The notes: a model not told the origin generated them from the sequence alone. Positions 23,533 through 33,631 are shown, numbered from the stretch's first letter. The stretch is 64,000 nt of DNA from an uncultured Acetatifactor sp. (GCA_910578185.1 CAJTPN010000007.1:16354-80353); one strand, 5' to 3'. Translations and numbers: made by a program.

Positions 23533-24444
23533 ATGAAAAAGAAAAAATGGATCTGGCTGGCGGTGCTTTGTTTGCTTTTGGCCCTTGCGGCCGGGGCAGG
23601 AATCTATTTTTATCCCGTTTGGAGGTGGGCAAAGATACTGACCGCCCATGTGGATTCGGCGCGTTTTACTTACGAGCTTGAAATTGCGCTGGATAAAGAG
23701 GCGTTGGAGCCGGAACAGGAAAAGCTGGTGGAGGTTCTGGCCAAGGTGACAGGGTATGAGGTGCAGGCGCTGTGCCATTTTACGGTGGGGGGCAGTGTAT
23801 GGGAAGATACTATACATATGTTGTTTTATCCGGAAAACAGCCTGGAGCCGATATTTGAACTTTATATAAAAGATGACACTTGTGTCGTGAATGAGGCAAT
23901 GTTTCTCAATGTGATCAGAAACAACTTAGTGGGAGAAAGCGGGATTTTAAACCATCTGATTCCGTCGCAGAAAGAAAATGTGTATATGACAATGGAGCAG
24001 ATAGAACAGTTGTTGGACATGGATTTAAGCAGCGTCTGCAATATTGGGCATCCTTTTGCGGACAAAAAGTTTTCCGCAGGGCAGTATTTTGCTGCCATGG
24101 CGTTGATGTCACGCACCCGGCAGGGAGACGGAGAATTGTTTGAGGCTGTGGGCGAACAGGGCATGGTGCGGTTGGAGGGAAAGGGGAAGGATAGTTTAGC
24201 AAGTATGAAAATTGTCTTTTCCATACAGGACCCTGGGGTGGTACCCCCTGAGATAGAAGCTCTGCTTTCCCGGATTGGAACCCGGCTGCCTGTGGAAAAG
24301 CTGCGAATGCTGAAGGCCATTTCAGGCAGTATTATGCTGGGAGAGGGCAGCGAGCTTTCGATGCCCACGAATTATATTGATCAGGATATTATTGACTTGC
24401 TCTCGGGAATATTGGGTTTGACTTTACGGCGTGAGGGAAATTGA
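23533..24444 (+). CDS. Membrane-anchored extracytoplasmic protein of unknown function
   Basis: 303 residues from ATG at 23533. A basic MKKKKW start is followed by a hydrophobic helix (about 7-26, WLAVLCLLLALAAGAGIYFY) that anchors or secretes the protein. No lipobox. The rest is a soluble region rich in Glu/Leu. It has no motif I recognise. The gene stands alone between the RHH gene and the metal exporter. Confidence 0.75.
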   Translation: MKKKKWIWLAVLCLLLALAAGAGIYFYPVWRWAKILTAHVDSARFTYELEIALDKEALEPEQEKLVEVLAKVTGYEVQALCHFTVGGSVWEDTIHMLFYPENSLEPIFELYIKDDTCVVNEAMFLNVIRNNLVGESGILNHLIPSQKENVYMTMEQIEQLLDMDLSSVCNIGHPFADKKFSAGQYFAAMALMSRTRQGDGELFEAVGEQGMVRLEGKGKDSLASMKIVFSIQDPGVVPPEIEALLSRIGTRLPVEKLRMLKAISGSIMLGEGSELSMPTNYIDQDIIDLLSGILGLTLRREGN

Positions 24445-24594
24445 CTGATGAATCCGGCGGTTTCTCTGAGCAGAACTGACATTGAAGCAGATGCTCACCC
24501 AATGGTAAGGTTTTAGACAGTCGATTTTTGAGAAATAATAATGGTATTAAAGATCAATTTCCAGGTTTGCAATGGGTAAAAGTCTGCGTAAGTC

Positions 24595-24622
24595 TTGACA
24601 AACTGTTAAATTATGCTATAGT
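24595..24622 (+). promoter_or_regulatory. Promoter of metal exporter
   Basis: TTGACA, 16 nt, TATAGT. It falls inside the longest open frame of the exporter, which argues for the later start at 24702. Confidence 0.7.
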
Positions 24623-24701
24623 GCTAGAAGCGGATTTGGGTTGGAGGGTACGACAGGCGCCCTTACGCATGGCAGGGTTAAGCATAACAGAAAGGCATGG
24701 G

Positions 24702-25580
24702 TTGGAATTGATAGATATTATATTAGATACTTTGACAGATTGTGCGAAGTTGTTACCATTTTTGTTTGTCACTTATCTGGCAATGGAATACTTGGAGCAC
24801 AAGACCGGAGAAAAAACCAAACGACTGATAGGAAAAATAGGAGGAAGCGGACAGGGGGCAGGAACGCTGCCTTTGGGGCCAATTGTGGGAGGACTGCTGG
24901 GAGTGGTACCCCAATGCGGCTTTTCCGCCGCCGCCTCCAATTTATATGCGGGGCGGGTTATCACTCTTGGGACATTGCTTGCAATTTATTTGTCCACCTC
25001 GGATGAGATGCTGCCCATTCTGATCTCCCAACGGGCGCCTTTGGACATGATTCTCAAGATTTTGGCGGCAAAGGTTCTGATTGGCATGGCGGCGGGAATT
25101 GCCATTGACTTGATTTGGAGGAAAAAGAATAAGAACGGATGTGAGCGGATTCATGATATATGTGAACAGGAGAACTGTCACTGCGAAAAGGGCATATGGC
25201 GTTCTGCCCTGTCCCATACGCTCCAAATTGCTTTTTTTATTTTTGTAGTCACCTTTGGCCTGAACCTGGTGCTGCACTTTGTGGGTGAGGATATGTTGGA
25301 AAAACTCATTTTGGGCAGGCCCATACTGGGCCCCGTTCTGGCAGGCGTGGTGGGATTAATTCCAAATTGTGCCGGGTCTGTGGTGCTCACACAGCTATAT
25401 TTAGAAGGAGCAATGGGAACCGGTGCCGTGCTGGCCGGACTGCTTGCCAATTCTGGGGTGGGGCTTCTGGTGCTGTTTCGCGTTAATCATGACAGGAAAG
25501 AAAATTTGAAGGTTCTGGCAATGCTCTACGGAATCGGAACCTTTGTGGGAATTATTGCAGGATTGTTTTCTTTCCTATAG
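24702..25580 (+). CDS. Putative manganese or heavy-metal exporter (ten-helix ArsP-2 type)
   Basis: 292 residues from TTG at 24702, with GAAAGG 6 nt upstream. A promoter at 24595-24622 sits within the upstream extension. The product begins (M)ELIDIILDTLTDCAKLLPFL. Two homologous halves each contain a proline-cysteine block in a membrane helix: LLGVVPQCGFSAAAS and LIPNCAGSVVLT. This duplication is typical of the 10-TM putative Mn/heavy-metal exporter family. A short Cys/His-rich cytoplasmic loop (CERIHDICEQENCHCEKG) in the middle may bind metal. Direction and substrate are inferred from family only. Confidence 0.82.
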   Translation: MELIDIILDTLTDCAKLLPFLFVTYLAMEYLEHKTGEKTKRLIGKIGGSGQGAGTLPLGPIVGGLLGVVPQCGFSAAASNLYAGRVITLGTLLAIYLSTSDEMLPILISQRAPLDMILKILAAKVLIGMAAGIAIDLIWRKKNKNGCERIHDICEQENCHCEKGIWRSALSHTLQIAFFIFVVTFGLNLVLHFVGEDMLEKLILGRPILGPVLAGVVGLIPNCAGSVVLTQLYLEGAMGTGAVLAGLLANSGVGLLVLFRVNHDRKENLKVLAMLYGIGTFVGIIAGLFSFL

Positions 25581-25607
25581 TGGCGGCAGATGAAGCCCAA
25601 GGCATTT

Positions 25608-27455
25608 TCAATTTGTACTGTACTCTCTGTAAAGTTTGCGGCAGGCTTCGCTGCGGCCCTCCCTGAGAGCCTGCCGCAGCTTATTTACGACCTCTTTGTC
25701 CCGGAGTCTTGCGGTCAGCAGCGGTGAAAATCTTCTCCCCTCCAGGGAGATTGCCGTTTCCACCGTTTCGTCAAAACTTCTTTCTACTCCCTTATAGAGT
25801 CGGGTGATAGTAGCCGTGGTTTCTTCCAGCCAGTCGGTCAGACCGATGATATCCACAATTTGCCTATATGGGCAATCAAGGCGCTGATATGTATCAGGAT
25901 ATCCCCTGGAGCCGTCATACCAGCTGTGGTGTCCCAAGGCCGCAGCCGCATAGCGAAACGTGGATTTGCGCTCCGACAGGTAGGCTGCGCCTGCCAGCGT
26001 ATGCAGCTGGGACATTTCAGACTCTTCTGCAAACCATTGTCTTCCGGTTTGAGAATATAAATAAAGGAAATTTATTTGGCCCACATCATGAAAAAGCCCG
26101 CAATTCATGGCTAAACCAAGAATTTCCTGACGCTTTTCATCCATATCCTCGATTTCGGCAATTTCCTCCATGTCGTCGAAAAATGTCGGCTCTTCAGAGA
26201 GAATAATTTCGCAGAGTGCCACTGCCGTCTTTCCCACCGTATAGGAGTGAATATAGGTATCGGGAGCGAAGCGAACCAGAAGCTTCAGCAGGAAACTGCC
26301 ATAGGAGATGCTGTTTTTCGTTTCCACAAAGGTGTTGGATAACTGTCTGAGGTAGAGAAACAGAGTTTCGTCCTGCAGGTTTTCTGGAAAGTCGGCCATA
26401 TAATCCAGAATTCTCTGGTACAGGCTTTCTACATACTCCTCCCGCTTCAGCAGCATTTCGGGATTTTGCTTTAAAAATTGGCAGTAGAATGCCGGAAGAG
26501 ATATCAACGTATACATACTATCCTTGGAGAAATCCGCAGTATCGGCAGTGTCCATCAAATGTTCTATCTTGGTGAGCAGTCCGTCCAGCGTATCCAGCCC
26601 GCAGTAATATTCAATGGCATAATAAGAAAAAGCCGGACGGCAGGGCGGCAGTTCGTTTCGGTCGGTGGCTTCTTGAAGACGTCGTTGATAAACAATATAA
26701 ACGGATTCCATGATATCGGTTATGTCCTGGGGAGTCATGGGACACTCTTTACTATAGGAAATACTGGCGGCCATCTGTTGATGTGTCATGTAGATAAAGC
26801 GATCCCAGGGAAGCTCCGGAGCCATCCCATGATATTCGTCGTCCTGCAGAATCTGCAAGGTTTTCCTCACCTGCTGAACCTTTTCTCCTGTGGTTTTATA
26901 TCTTCCCAGAGAAATATTGGCCAAGGAGCGAAGGATATACCCTTTCGTTTCGGAATCGTCAATTTCATCAAAATATTTCAGGTAGGCGGCCGCTTCCGTG
27001 AAGCATAGCCGCATTGCGGATATATAGTTCTGCACCAGGGGCATGGACAGGCCTATAAGCTTATTGTACAAATTGTAGCGGCCGATGCCAAGCCAGTATA
27101 ATTCCTTGATCATACGGCGGCGGTCTTTTGTCAGTCTGGCGTGGGTGAGCAATGCCTGATGAATCTGGCAAAACAAACCGATATCCCACTCTTCTTTTCC
27201 GTTTAACAAACTTCCGGCGAAGTCTTCAAGCTCCTGAAGTTCCTGTGGGCTTGACTCAAGCAGGTGGTCTAAATCGGGAAATAATTTATCCCGAAGCAGC
27301 GCCATGTTGCGCAGCACCTTTTGTTCCACCTGCTTTACCGCACCAAGCAATTCCTCTTCATATTCTTCAAAGGTATGAGACCCTGGTTTTTTGCGTGCCG
27401 TGAGGACAGCAATATCTTTTATGTTTGCAATATATTCTTCCTGATATGGCTGCAT
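25608..27455 (-). CDS. HD-GYP domain protein with large N-terminal region
   Basis: 615 residues. The N-terminal 390 residues are helical and unrecognised. The C-terminal HD-GYP domain has HSYTVGKTA, LFHDVGQINF (canonical HD-x-GK has Q instead of K here), HTLAGA, LGHHSWYDGSRGYP (canonical HH-x3-DGxGYP with one extra residue) and IVDIIGLTDWLEE. The main metal ligands are present, so cyclic-di-GMP or another cyclic dinucleotide hydrolysis is possible, though the loop changes make activity uncertain. It lies 90 nt after a hybrid kinase on the same strand and may act with it. Confidence 0.82.
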   Translation of the reverse strand: MQPYQEEYIANIKDIAVLTARKKPGSHTFEEYEEELLGAVKQVEQKVLRNMALLRDKLFPDLDHLLESSPQELQELEDFAGSLLNGKEEWDIGLFCQIHQALLTHARLTKDRRRMIKELYWLGIGRYNLYNKLIGLSMPLVQNYISAMRLCFTEAAAYLKYFDEIDDSETKGYILRSLANISLGRYKTTGEKVQQVRKTLQILQDDEYHGMAPELPWDRFIYMTHQQMAASISYSKECPMTPQDITDIMESVYIVYQRRLQEATDRNELPPCRPAFSYYAIEYYCGLDTLDGLLTKIEHLMDTADTADFSKDSMYTLISLPAFYCQFLKQNPEMLLKREEYVESLYQRILDYMADFPENLQDETLFLYLRQLSNTFVETKNSISYGSFLLKLLVRFAPDTYIHSYTVGKTAVALCEIILSEEPTFFDDMEEIAEIEDMDEKRQEILGLAMNCGLFHDVGQINFLYLYSQTGRQWFAEESEMSQLHTLAGAAYLSERKSTFRYAAAALGHHSWYDGSRGYPDTYQRLDCPYRQIVDIIGLTDWLEETTATITRLYKGVERSFDETVETAISLEGRRFSPLLTARLRDKEVVNKLRQALREGRSEACRKLYREYSTN

Positions 27456-27545
27456 GATTCCTCTTCCTTTCCTGCGTCAAATTCATTTGGGCAACGATGC
27501 GGTTCTATGGCGTATCGTTATTGTTTCAGAATTCATGAACGAAGA

Positions 27546-29399
27546 TCAACCAAATTGCGTGTATAGAATTTCTTTCAGACGGTCAGGGTCCACAGGCTTT
27601 GAGATGTGTTCGTTCATACCCGCTTCTCTTGTACGCCGGATGTCTTCTACAAATGCGTTGGCGGTCATGGCTACAATCCAGACGCTCTTTGCATCAGGTC
27701 GGTCCATCCCGCGAATTTGTCTGGTTGCCTCATAGCCGTCCATAACAGGCATCTGGATATCCATTAAGATCATGTCAAAATATCCTTCCGGCGCGGCACC
27801 GAATTTTTCTACTGCCTGGGCGCCGTTATCGGCGACTTCTACCCCTATGCCGGTCACTGATAATAATTCTACGGCAATCTCCTGATTTAATTCGATGTCT
27901 TCTACCAGAAGAATCCGGTAATTGCTTAAGTCTTTACTCTGATCTCCGCAGGAGGTATTGTTTCCCTGTCCGTTAGCGGTTAGCTCGGTCAAGGTTTCCA
28001 ACAGCTTGCTTTTGAACAGCGGGCAGGGTACGAATGCGTTGACGCCGGCTCGTGTGGCGCGATATTCCAGCTGGGCCCAATCCTGCTCTGAGACCAGAAG
28101 TATGGGAAAATCTCTGCCGGCCAGCTGCCGGACATGGGAGGCAAGATCCAGCACGGACATATCCGACAATTCCTGGCTAAGAAGCATGGCACATGGCATA
28201 TGGGATTCGTACTGGGCCTCTGTCAGCCATGTGACAGCCTGCACACCAGATTCCATGCATACCGAAACCAGGCCGCTTTCGCGGAGGTAGCCGGAAATTT
28301 GCGCCACCAGGCTTCCATGGCTCCCTGCAATCAGTATGGTGCTGTTTTCAGGCAATTCCAAGCTTTTTTTATTTTGCGATACCACACGGAATGGAAGTGA
28401 CACATTGAAACAACTGCCTATGCCCTCTTCGCTTTCCACGGTAATTTCTCCGTCCATGCGTTCCACTAGATTCTTCACAATGGACATGCCAAGGCCGGTA
28501 CCTTCAATTTTGCTGGTGATATCGTTGTGCACTCGTTCAAAAGGAACAAAAATCCGTTTCAAAAATGCTTCGCTCATTCCGATTCCGTTGTCTTTGCATC
28601 GGAAGTCCAGCCAAATCCGTGAGGTCTGATCAGAAGCCTGACCAGCATCGTATGGGCGCTGTGAAAAGAAAACCTGAATTTCACCCTCGCTTAACGTGTA
28701 CTTGATTGCGTTGCCGATAATGTTTACCAGAATCTGCCTTAGGCGAAGAGCATCACCCAAAAGACTTTCCTCATAAATCTGTCCGATTTCTATCTGAAGC
28801 GTCTGATTTTTTTGTGCGGCTTGAGGGCGGACAATCACCGAAATATCATGAATCAAATCCGCCAGAGAAAAGATGTCTTCATTTAAAGTCATGCGGTCGC
28901 TGTCAATTCGGGACATGTCCAGAACATCATTGACCAGACTCATCAAATGGGAAGAGGCGGTTTGGATTTTACTAAGGCAATCATGAACGCGCGGCTTTTC
29001 GTCGATATGGGATAAACCGATGGAGGTCATACCCATAATCGCGTTCATGGGTGTACGGATATCATGGGACATATTAGACAGAAAGCGGCTTTTGGATTTA
29101 TTCACTTCTTCCGCATCCTTGAGCGCGTCTTCCAAAACGGTGTTTCGACGGTTCAGCTCCGCAATTTGCTGCCCGGCGTCCGGACCAAGCACCAGCAGAA
29201 CATGGTTGGCGTCAAAATGGACTGCCGTCGCTTCAAGCTGTTCCAGTATCTGTTCCGGTATCATGGCCGGAAGCGTCTGTGGGTTTAAGCCAATGGCGGT
29301 ACATGCATCGCTGTCCGCGTACTGGATTTGACGTTTTCCGTCCGGCCTCTGCTCTATTACAATATAACCATTGCTGTTTTTCATATTATTCTGCCCCAT
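27546..29399 (-). CDS. Soluble hybrid histidine kinase with pseudo-receiver and receiver
   Basis: 617 residues, no membrane segment. Start ATG at 29399. A PAS-like N-terminus (about 1-75) is followed by a coiled coil (78-100), the kinase core (SNMSHDIRTPMNAIMGM, NIIGNAIKYTLSEG, DNGIGM, GTGLGMSIVKNL), then about 120 residues shaped like a receiver but lacking the phospho-acceptor Asp (ILIAGSHGSLVAQISGYL ... SEQDWAQ), and a true receiver with LVEDIELNQEIA, MILMDIQMPVMDGYEA and SKPVD. It has its own promoter and is followed by the HD-GYP gene. The input is likely cytoplasmic. Confidence 0.9.
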   Translation of the reverse strand: MGQNNMKNSNGYIVIEQRPDGKRQIQYADSDACTAIGLNPQTLPAMIPEQILEQLEATAVHFDANHVLLVLGPDAGQQIAELNRRNTVLEDALKDAEEVNKSKSRFLSNMSHDIRTPMNAIMGMTSIGLSHIDEKPRVHDCLSKIQTASSHLMSLVNDVLDMSRIDSDRMTLNEDIFSLADLIHDISVIVRPQAAQKNQTLQIEIGQIYEESLLGDALRLRQILVNIIGNAIKYTLSEGEIQVFFSQRPYDAGQASDQTSRIWLDFRCKDNGIGMSEAFLKRIFVPFERVHNDITSKIEGTGLGMSIVKNLVERMDGEITVESEEGIGSCFNVSLPFRVVSQNKKSLELPENSTILIAGSHGSLVAQISGYLRESGLVSVCMESGVQAVTWLTEAQYESHMPCAMLLSQELSDMSVLDLASHVRQLAGRDFPILLVSEQDWAQLEYRATRAGVNAFVPCPLFKSKLLETLTELTANGQGNNTSCGDQSKDLSNYRILLVEDIELNQEIAVELLSVTGIGVEVADNGAQAVEKFGAAPEGYFDMILMDIQMPVMDGYEATRQIRGMDRPDAKSVWIVAMTANAFVEDIRRTREAGMNEHISKPVDPDRLKEILYTQFG

Positions 29400-29433
29400 T
29401 TTTTACCTGCAAATTTCGCGTTCAAGCTTATGC

Positions 29434-29463
29434 TTTATAATATATTCCCGCCGGGTCTGTCAA
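29434..29463 (-). promoter_or_regulatory. Promoter of hybrid kinase
   Basis: On the minus strand TTGACA, 18 nt, TATAAA. The start codon is about 35 nt further on. Confidence 0.7.
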
Positions 29464-29477
29464 GTGCCGCCGCAGAG

Positions 29478-29546
29478 CGCAGAGCAACATTGCAGTGCTC
29501 TGCGGACATATTGCGATTTGCTGCGAGGCTGTGGGATCCCACAGCC
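29478..29546. repeat. Two inverted repeats after ABC exporter genes
   Basis: A perfect 20-nt palindrome GGCTGTGGGA/TCCCACAGCC at 29527-29546, and GCAGAGC/GCTCTGC around 29479-29503. They lie just beyond the exporter stop and may end its transcript. No clear T-run follows. Confidence 0.5.
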
Positions 29547-29619
29547 ATTCGGCGGCTTTTCTTCTCGAACAAGGACATTATAACATAATATTCCCTTCTC
29601 CTGCAATGAAATATAAGGA

Positions 29620-31512
29620 TTATTTGTTTGTGTAATATTGTGCCTGGGCAAACCATAACTCGTGGTATTTTCCTGCGCTGTCCTGAATCAGGCTGTCGTG
29701 ACTGCCCTGCTGAACCACGGCGCCCTTGTGGAATACCAGGATGTCGTCGCAGAAGCGGCAGGAGGACAGGCGGTGGCTGATATAGATCGCCGTTTTATCT
29801 TCGATGATCTCATTGAAGCGGCTGTATATTTCCGCCTCGGCCATGGGATCAAGAGCGGCGGTGGGCTCGTCCAGGATAATGAAGGGGGCATTCTTGTAGA
29901 GGGTTCTTGCAAGGGCAATTTTTTGTTTCTCGCCGCCGGACATGTCTACACCTTCTTTGCTTAAGCTTTTGGACAGGTATGTTTCCGTGCCAAGGGGCAG
30001 TTCATTAAGGCGTTCTCCAAAGCCGGCCTTTTTCAGACAGTCTTCCACAAGGACTCTGTCATATTCTTCTCTTGCGGAAATGTTTTGGCCAAGAGTATAG
30101 TTCGTCAGGCAAAAGTCCTGGAATACTACGGAGAATATGGAGAGGTATTCCTGGTAATCATATTTGCGGATGTCTGTGCCGTTCAGGAGTATGGCTCCTT
30201 CCGTGGGGTCATAGAGACGGCATAGAAGCTTGATAAAGGTAGTCTTGCCGGAACCGTTTTGTCCCACTACGGCAAGCCGCTCTCCTGCGTGGAATTTGAT
30301 GTTAACATGGCGCAAAACATACTGCTCACTGCCGGGATACCGGAAAGAGACATCCTGAAATTCAATTTGCCAGTTTTTCACGTCAGTTTTGTCTATTGGC
30401 AGATTTCCATGGTACATGATGTTTTTAATATCCAGAAAATCAAAGTTCATCTTCAGGAAGGCGGCGTGGTTCCGGGCCTGCCCCAAAACCTGAAACAATG
30501 AGGAAACCTTGCCGGAGAGCTTGGAGATGGTGGAAATATACTGCGTCACCATACCAAGGCCGAAAGCGCCCGCCCAGGCCTTTGAACATACGAACAGATA
30601 GACCACGCCGATAAATATGACGGAAAATATAGAGGAAATCATATAATATATACCGATGGCTCCCCGCGATTGTCTGGCGTAATAGCCGTTGGAATGAAAG
30701 GTACCCTCTTTGCTTTTGTTGTGCTTTTCACACAGAGTCTCCTGGCAGTACATGCGGATGTCCTCTGCTATCTTGGCTTTGGCGCCCAGAAAACCATAAA
30801 AGCCAAACAGGCGGTTGCTGAGATTATGATCGTTGGCACCTTTTGCCCAGATGGCGTCCGCCTTCACCACAAAAATGGGGGATAAGTAGGTTACGGCGAG
30901 CAGAAGGCCGATGATCAGCACAATAAAAAGCGGATTATTTAATGCGGTCAGGCCGCCGGCACTTTCGGGCACCTTGCTGGTAAACAGGCTGACGGAGAGA
31001 GAGAATCCGCCGAACAGAGAAATAATCCCGGACAAAATCATGTCATAAAACCAGATGACTCTGCGGAGGCTTCTGCCCGCATTGTCGGAGTATTGGTCCA
31101 ACGTATTCAACTTTTCATGCACCTTCGTGTCGTCTACAAGGGCGTAATCCATGCGCAGCATTTTGTCCGCTCTGATCTGACGTTCCAGCCAATAAAGGAA
31201 CTGATCTTCCACCTTGAAGTGCCGTCTGGTCAGGGAGCCGATCAGGGAGAGGAGCGCCGACAGTCCCAGTGTGAACAGTACCAGCACCGTAAGTCTGTGA
31301 GGGTCTTTGTTTCCCGATAGTTCTTCGATGATCCGGGCTGAGAGAAAAATTCCCACGAAAGGAGTCAGCGCCGTATAAATGGTGTAAAAGGTATGTATCC
31401 ATAACATGCTGGGGCGGTAGTGATAAAACAGTTTTAAAGCCCGCAGGCTGACCTTCCAGGTTTCTTTCCAGGATAACAGGTTGTTGTTCTTTTGTTCTTT
31501 TTTTTCAGACAT
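29620..31512 (-). CDS. ABC exporter half, second subunit of pair 1
   Basis: 630 residues from ATG at 31512, with GAGGAGG upstream inside the end of the previous gene (8-nt overlap). Six-helix membrane domain about 30-330. ATPase domain has Walker A VVGQNGSGKTT, Q-loop VVFQDFCLTNYT, signature VDMSGGEKQKIALAR, Walker B FIILDEPTAALDP and H-loop YISHRLSS. All catalytic residues look intact. With the upstream partner it should form a heterodimeric type IV exporter in the membrane. The substrate is unknown; peptide, lipid or drug are usual for the family. Confidence 0.92.
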   Translation of the reverse strand: MSEKKEQKNNNLLSWKETWKVSLRALKLFYHYRPSMLWIHTFYTIYTALTPFVGIFLSARIIEELSGNKDPHRLTVLVLFTLGLSALLSLIGSLTRRHFKVEDQFLYWLERQIRADKMLRMDYALVDDTKVHEKLNTLDQYSDNAGRSLRRVIWFYDMILSGIISLFGGFSLSVSLFTSKVPESAGGLTALNNPLFIVLIIGLLLAVTYLSPIFVVKADAIWAKGANDHNLSNRLFGFYGFLGAKAKIAEDIRMYCQETLCEKHNKSKEGTFHSNGYYARQSRGAIGIYYMISSIFSVIFIGVVYLFVCSKAWAGAFGLGMVTQYISTISKLSGKVSSLFQVLGQARNHAAFLKMNFDFLDIKNIMYHGNLPIDKTDVKNWQIEFQDVSFRYPGSEQYVLRHVNIKFHAGERLAVVGQNGSGKTTFIKLLCRLYDPTEGAILLNGTDIRKYDYQEYLSIFSVVFQDFCLTNYTLGQNISAREEYDRVLVEDCLKKAGFGERLNELPLGTETYLSKSLSKEGVDMSGGEKQKIALARTLYKNAPFIILDEPTAALDPMAEAEIYSRFNEIIEDKTAIYISHRLSSCRFCDDILVFHKGAVVQQGSHDSLIQDSAGKYHELWFAQAQYYTNK

Positions 31513-33382
31513 TGGCGGGAGCCTCCTCTCTGTAGTATCTGCTTTGCACCTCAAACAGCTCCGCATAAGCGGCACCTTTTTGAAGCAGCGTTTCATGGGT
31601 GCCTTCCTCGATAATGCGGCCGTCTGAAATCAGGATGATACGATCGCAGAAGCGAGTGGAAGCGAGGCGATGAGATATATACACAGAGGATCGGCCTCTG
31701 GTCATTTCGCTGTATTTCTGGTACAGATCCGATTCTGCGATGGGATCAAGAGCTGCAGTGGGCTCGTCCAATACCACCACAGGTCCGTTCTTGTAAAGCG
31801 CTCTGGCAAGCATAAGGCGTTGAGTCTCCCCGCCGGAGAGCATTACGGCGTCCAGGTGGATCTCCCGGTTCAGCTTGTTTTCATAGCCATCCGGAAGAGA
31901 TTCAATCTTCTCGGTAAGGGATGCCTTTTCCACACATTCGCTGACACGCTTCATATCAATGTTTTCCTCCGTCTGTGCCACGTTGGCGGCAATGGTGGAA
32001 GGCAGCAGAGAAAAGTTCTGGAAGACAGCAGAAAACAATTTGTAGTAGTCTCGGCGGTTGTACTCCCGAATGTCTCTGCCGTCCAAAAGGACACGTCCCT
32101 TTGTAGGATCCAGCAGGCCGCAGAGCAATTTGACAAGGGTGGTCTTTCCGGCGCCGTTTAAGCCCACAATGGCAAGCTTTTCCCCGGGATGGAGGGTCAG
32201 GTCGATATCAGTCAGGGTATCCTTTTCTGCCTCGGGATAGCGGAAACTTACATGCTCCAGACGCAGCTCATAGTGGCAGTCAGGCGCCACCCTGAGTGGT
32301 TCACCGTCCATGATATGAAAGGGCTCAGAGTAATCCAAGACTTCTCTGATGATGGAGATATCCACGCTTTGTCTGTGCATTGTCAACAGACTGTTTAAGA
32401 TACCGCTTACCCAGCCGTTGAAGTTTCCTGTCGCGCTGAAATAAAGCAGGAACATGGATATGCTGATTCCGTCGTTTAAGACCAGACCGATCAGATAGGC
32501 GTAGGCGATGCCGTTTCTCAGAAAGGCAAGAATCAGATCTGCGATGCCGGACCAGATGAGAACATTCTGTTCTCTCATCAGATAGGCAAGATGCGCTTTG
32601 ATTGCCTTTTCCTGAAGCTCCTGAAGCCAGGGACGCAGACCAAATAGGCGGATATCTTTTGCCATGGTGTGATCTCTGGAGACATCCTGAATATAGCCTA
32701 GCCGATTCAGAATCTTGCTAAGTTCCTCCTTGTGTCTGTAGCTGTAATTATTCAGAGGCATGCTGATAATATAGTTCAAAAGGCTTGTAAGCAGTACTAC
32801 AGCGATCAGTGCGGGTGGGAGAGCGGACATCAGAAACAGATAAATGATAAAACCTGTCATATTTTGAAGAACGCGCTGCATAGTATACCAGATGGCCTCC
32901 GAAGATCTGTTGTTGGAGGAGGTGGCGTCGTTTGCCTTTTTCATAAGTTCCTGGAAATCCTTTTGGTTGAGATTGGGGTATGAAGTGATACATGCTTTGG
33001 TGTTCAGTCGGCTGATTATCGCAGAGCGCAGAGTTATTTTCCCATATATTTCATTGGCGTTTATATAGGAGGAGAGTGTGTTGATCAGCAGGTTCAGTCC
33101 CACAAAGCCAAGGATGGTGAGAAGCATCGTGTGCAGGGGCGCGTGGCTTTCCACGGTTCCCAGGATTACCGGGGTGATAAACAGGCCTGTCAGGTTACTT
33201 GATATGGCAAGAGCAGCGGACAGGATACACAGGATCGGTACCTTTTTTTCCTTTTCCGCCCAGGACAGCTTAAGCATCCACCAGGCGTTCTGCCACATAT
33301 TAAATTTTGGTTTGGGGGGTTTTTCTTTTTTGGACGGTTTTGATTCTTGTGGCTCCGAAACCTTTTTTGGTTCTTTTTTCAT
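31505..33382 (-). CDS. ABC exporter half, first subunit of pair 1
   Basis: 625 residues. A Lys/Pro-rich N-terminal tail (KKEPKKVSEPQESKPSKKEK) precedes six membrane helices (about 45-330). The ATPase domain has IVGLNGAGKTT, VFQNFSLLPSTI, VMLSGGETQRLMLAR, VVVLDEPTAALDP and YISHRLAS. Translationally coupled with the second subunit. A homologous pair with the same gene order lies at 47805-51825, on the opposite strand. Confidence 0.92.
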   Translation of the reverse strand: MKKEPKKVSEPQESKPSKKEKPPKPKFNMWQNAWWMLKLSWAEKEKKVPILCILSAALAISSNLTGLFITPVILGTVESHAPLHTMLLTILGFVGLNLLINTLSSYINANEIYGKITLRSAIISRLNTKACITSYPNLNQKDFQELMKKANDATSSNNRSSEAIWYTMQRVLQNMTGFIIYLFLMSALPPALIAVVLLTSLLNYIISMPLNNYSYRHKEELSKILNRLGYIQDVSRDHTMAKDIRLFGLRPWLQELQEKAIKAHLAYLMREQNVLIWSGIADLILAFLRNGIAYAYLIGLVLNDGISISMFLLYFSATGNFNGWVSGILNSLLTMHRQSVDISIIREVLDYSEPFHIMDGEPLRVAPDCHYELRLEHVSFRYPEAEKDTLTDIDLTLHPGEKLAIVGLNGAGKTTLVKLLCGLLDPTKGRVLLDGRDIREYNRRDYYKLFSAVFQNFSLLPSTIAANVAQTEENIDMKRVSECVEKASLTEKIESLPDGYENKLNREIHLDAVMLSGGETQRLMLARALYKNGPVVVLDEPTAALDPIAESDLYQKYSEMTRGRSSVYISHRLASTRFCDRIILISDGRIIEEGTHETLLQKGAAYAELFEVQSRYYREEAPANV

Positions 33383-33484
33383 GGGTATACTCCTTTGCTA
33401 ATTTTGATGCGGATTTACAATGTGGTTGTTGGGTATATGACGCTTTTGTGCATTTTGGCGCATATGAAATTAGCAGTGGCCACA

Positions 33485-33508
33485 TTGCATTTTTGCAACA
33501 GCATTATA
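33485..33508 (-). promoter_or_regulatory. Minus-strand -10 with adjacent palindrome
   Basis: TATAAT on the minus strand (33503-33508) is followed downstream by TTGCA-AAAA-TGCAA (33485-33498), an operator-like palindrome near the start of transcription of exporter pair 1. The remaining sequence up to 33630 is AT-rich and holds no gene. Confidence 0.45.
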
Positions 33509-33631
33509 TCATATTTTCCGGCTGGATAGGGGTAAATTTGCATGAAAAGATAATTATTTGACATAATCGGTCAAAGGCTGGCTGATCTGATTCCGAAGAG
33601 TGAAAAAAATTAAAAAAAATAAAAAAAAGAC

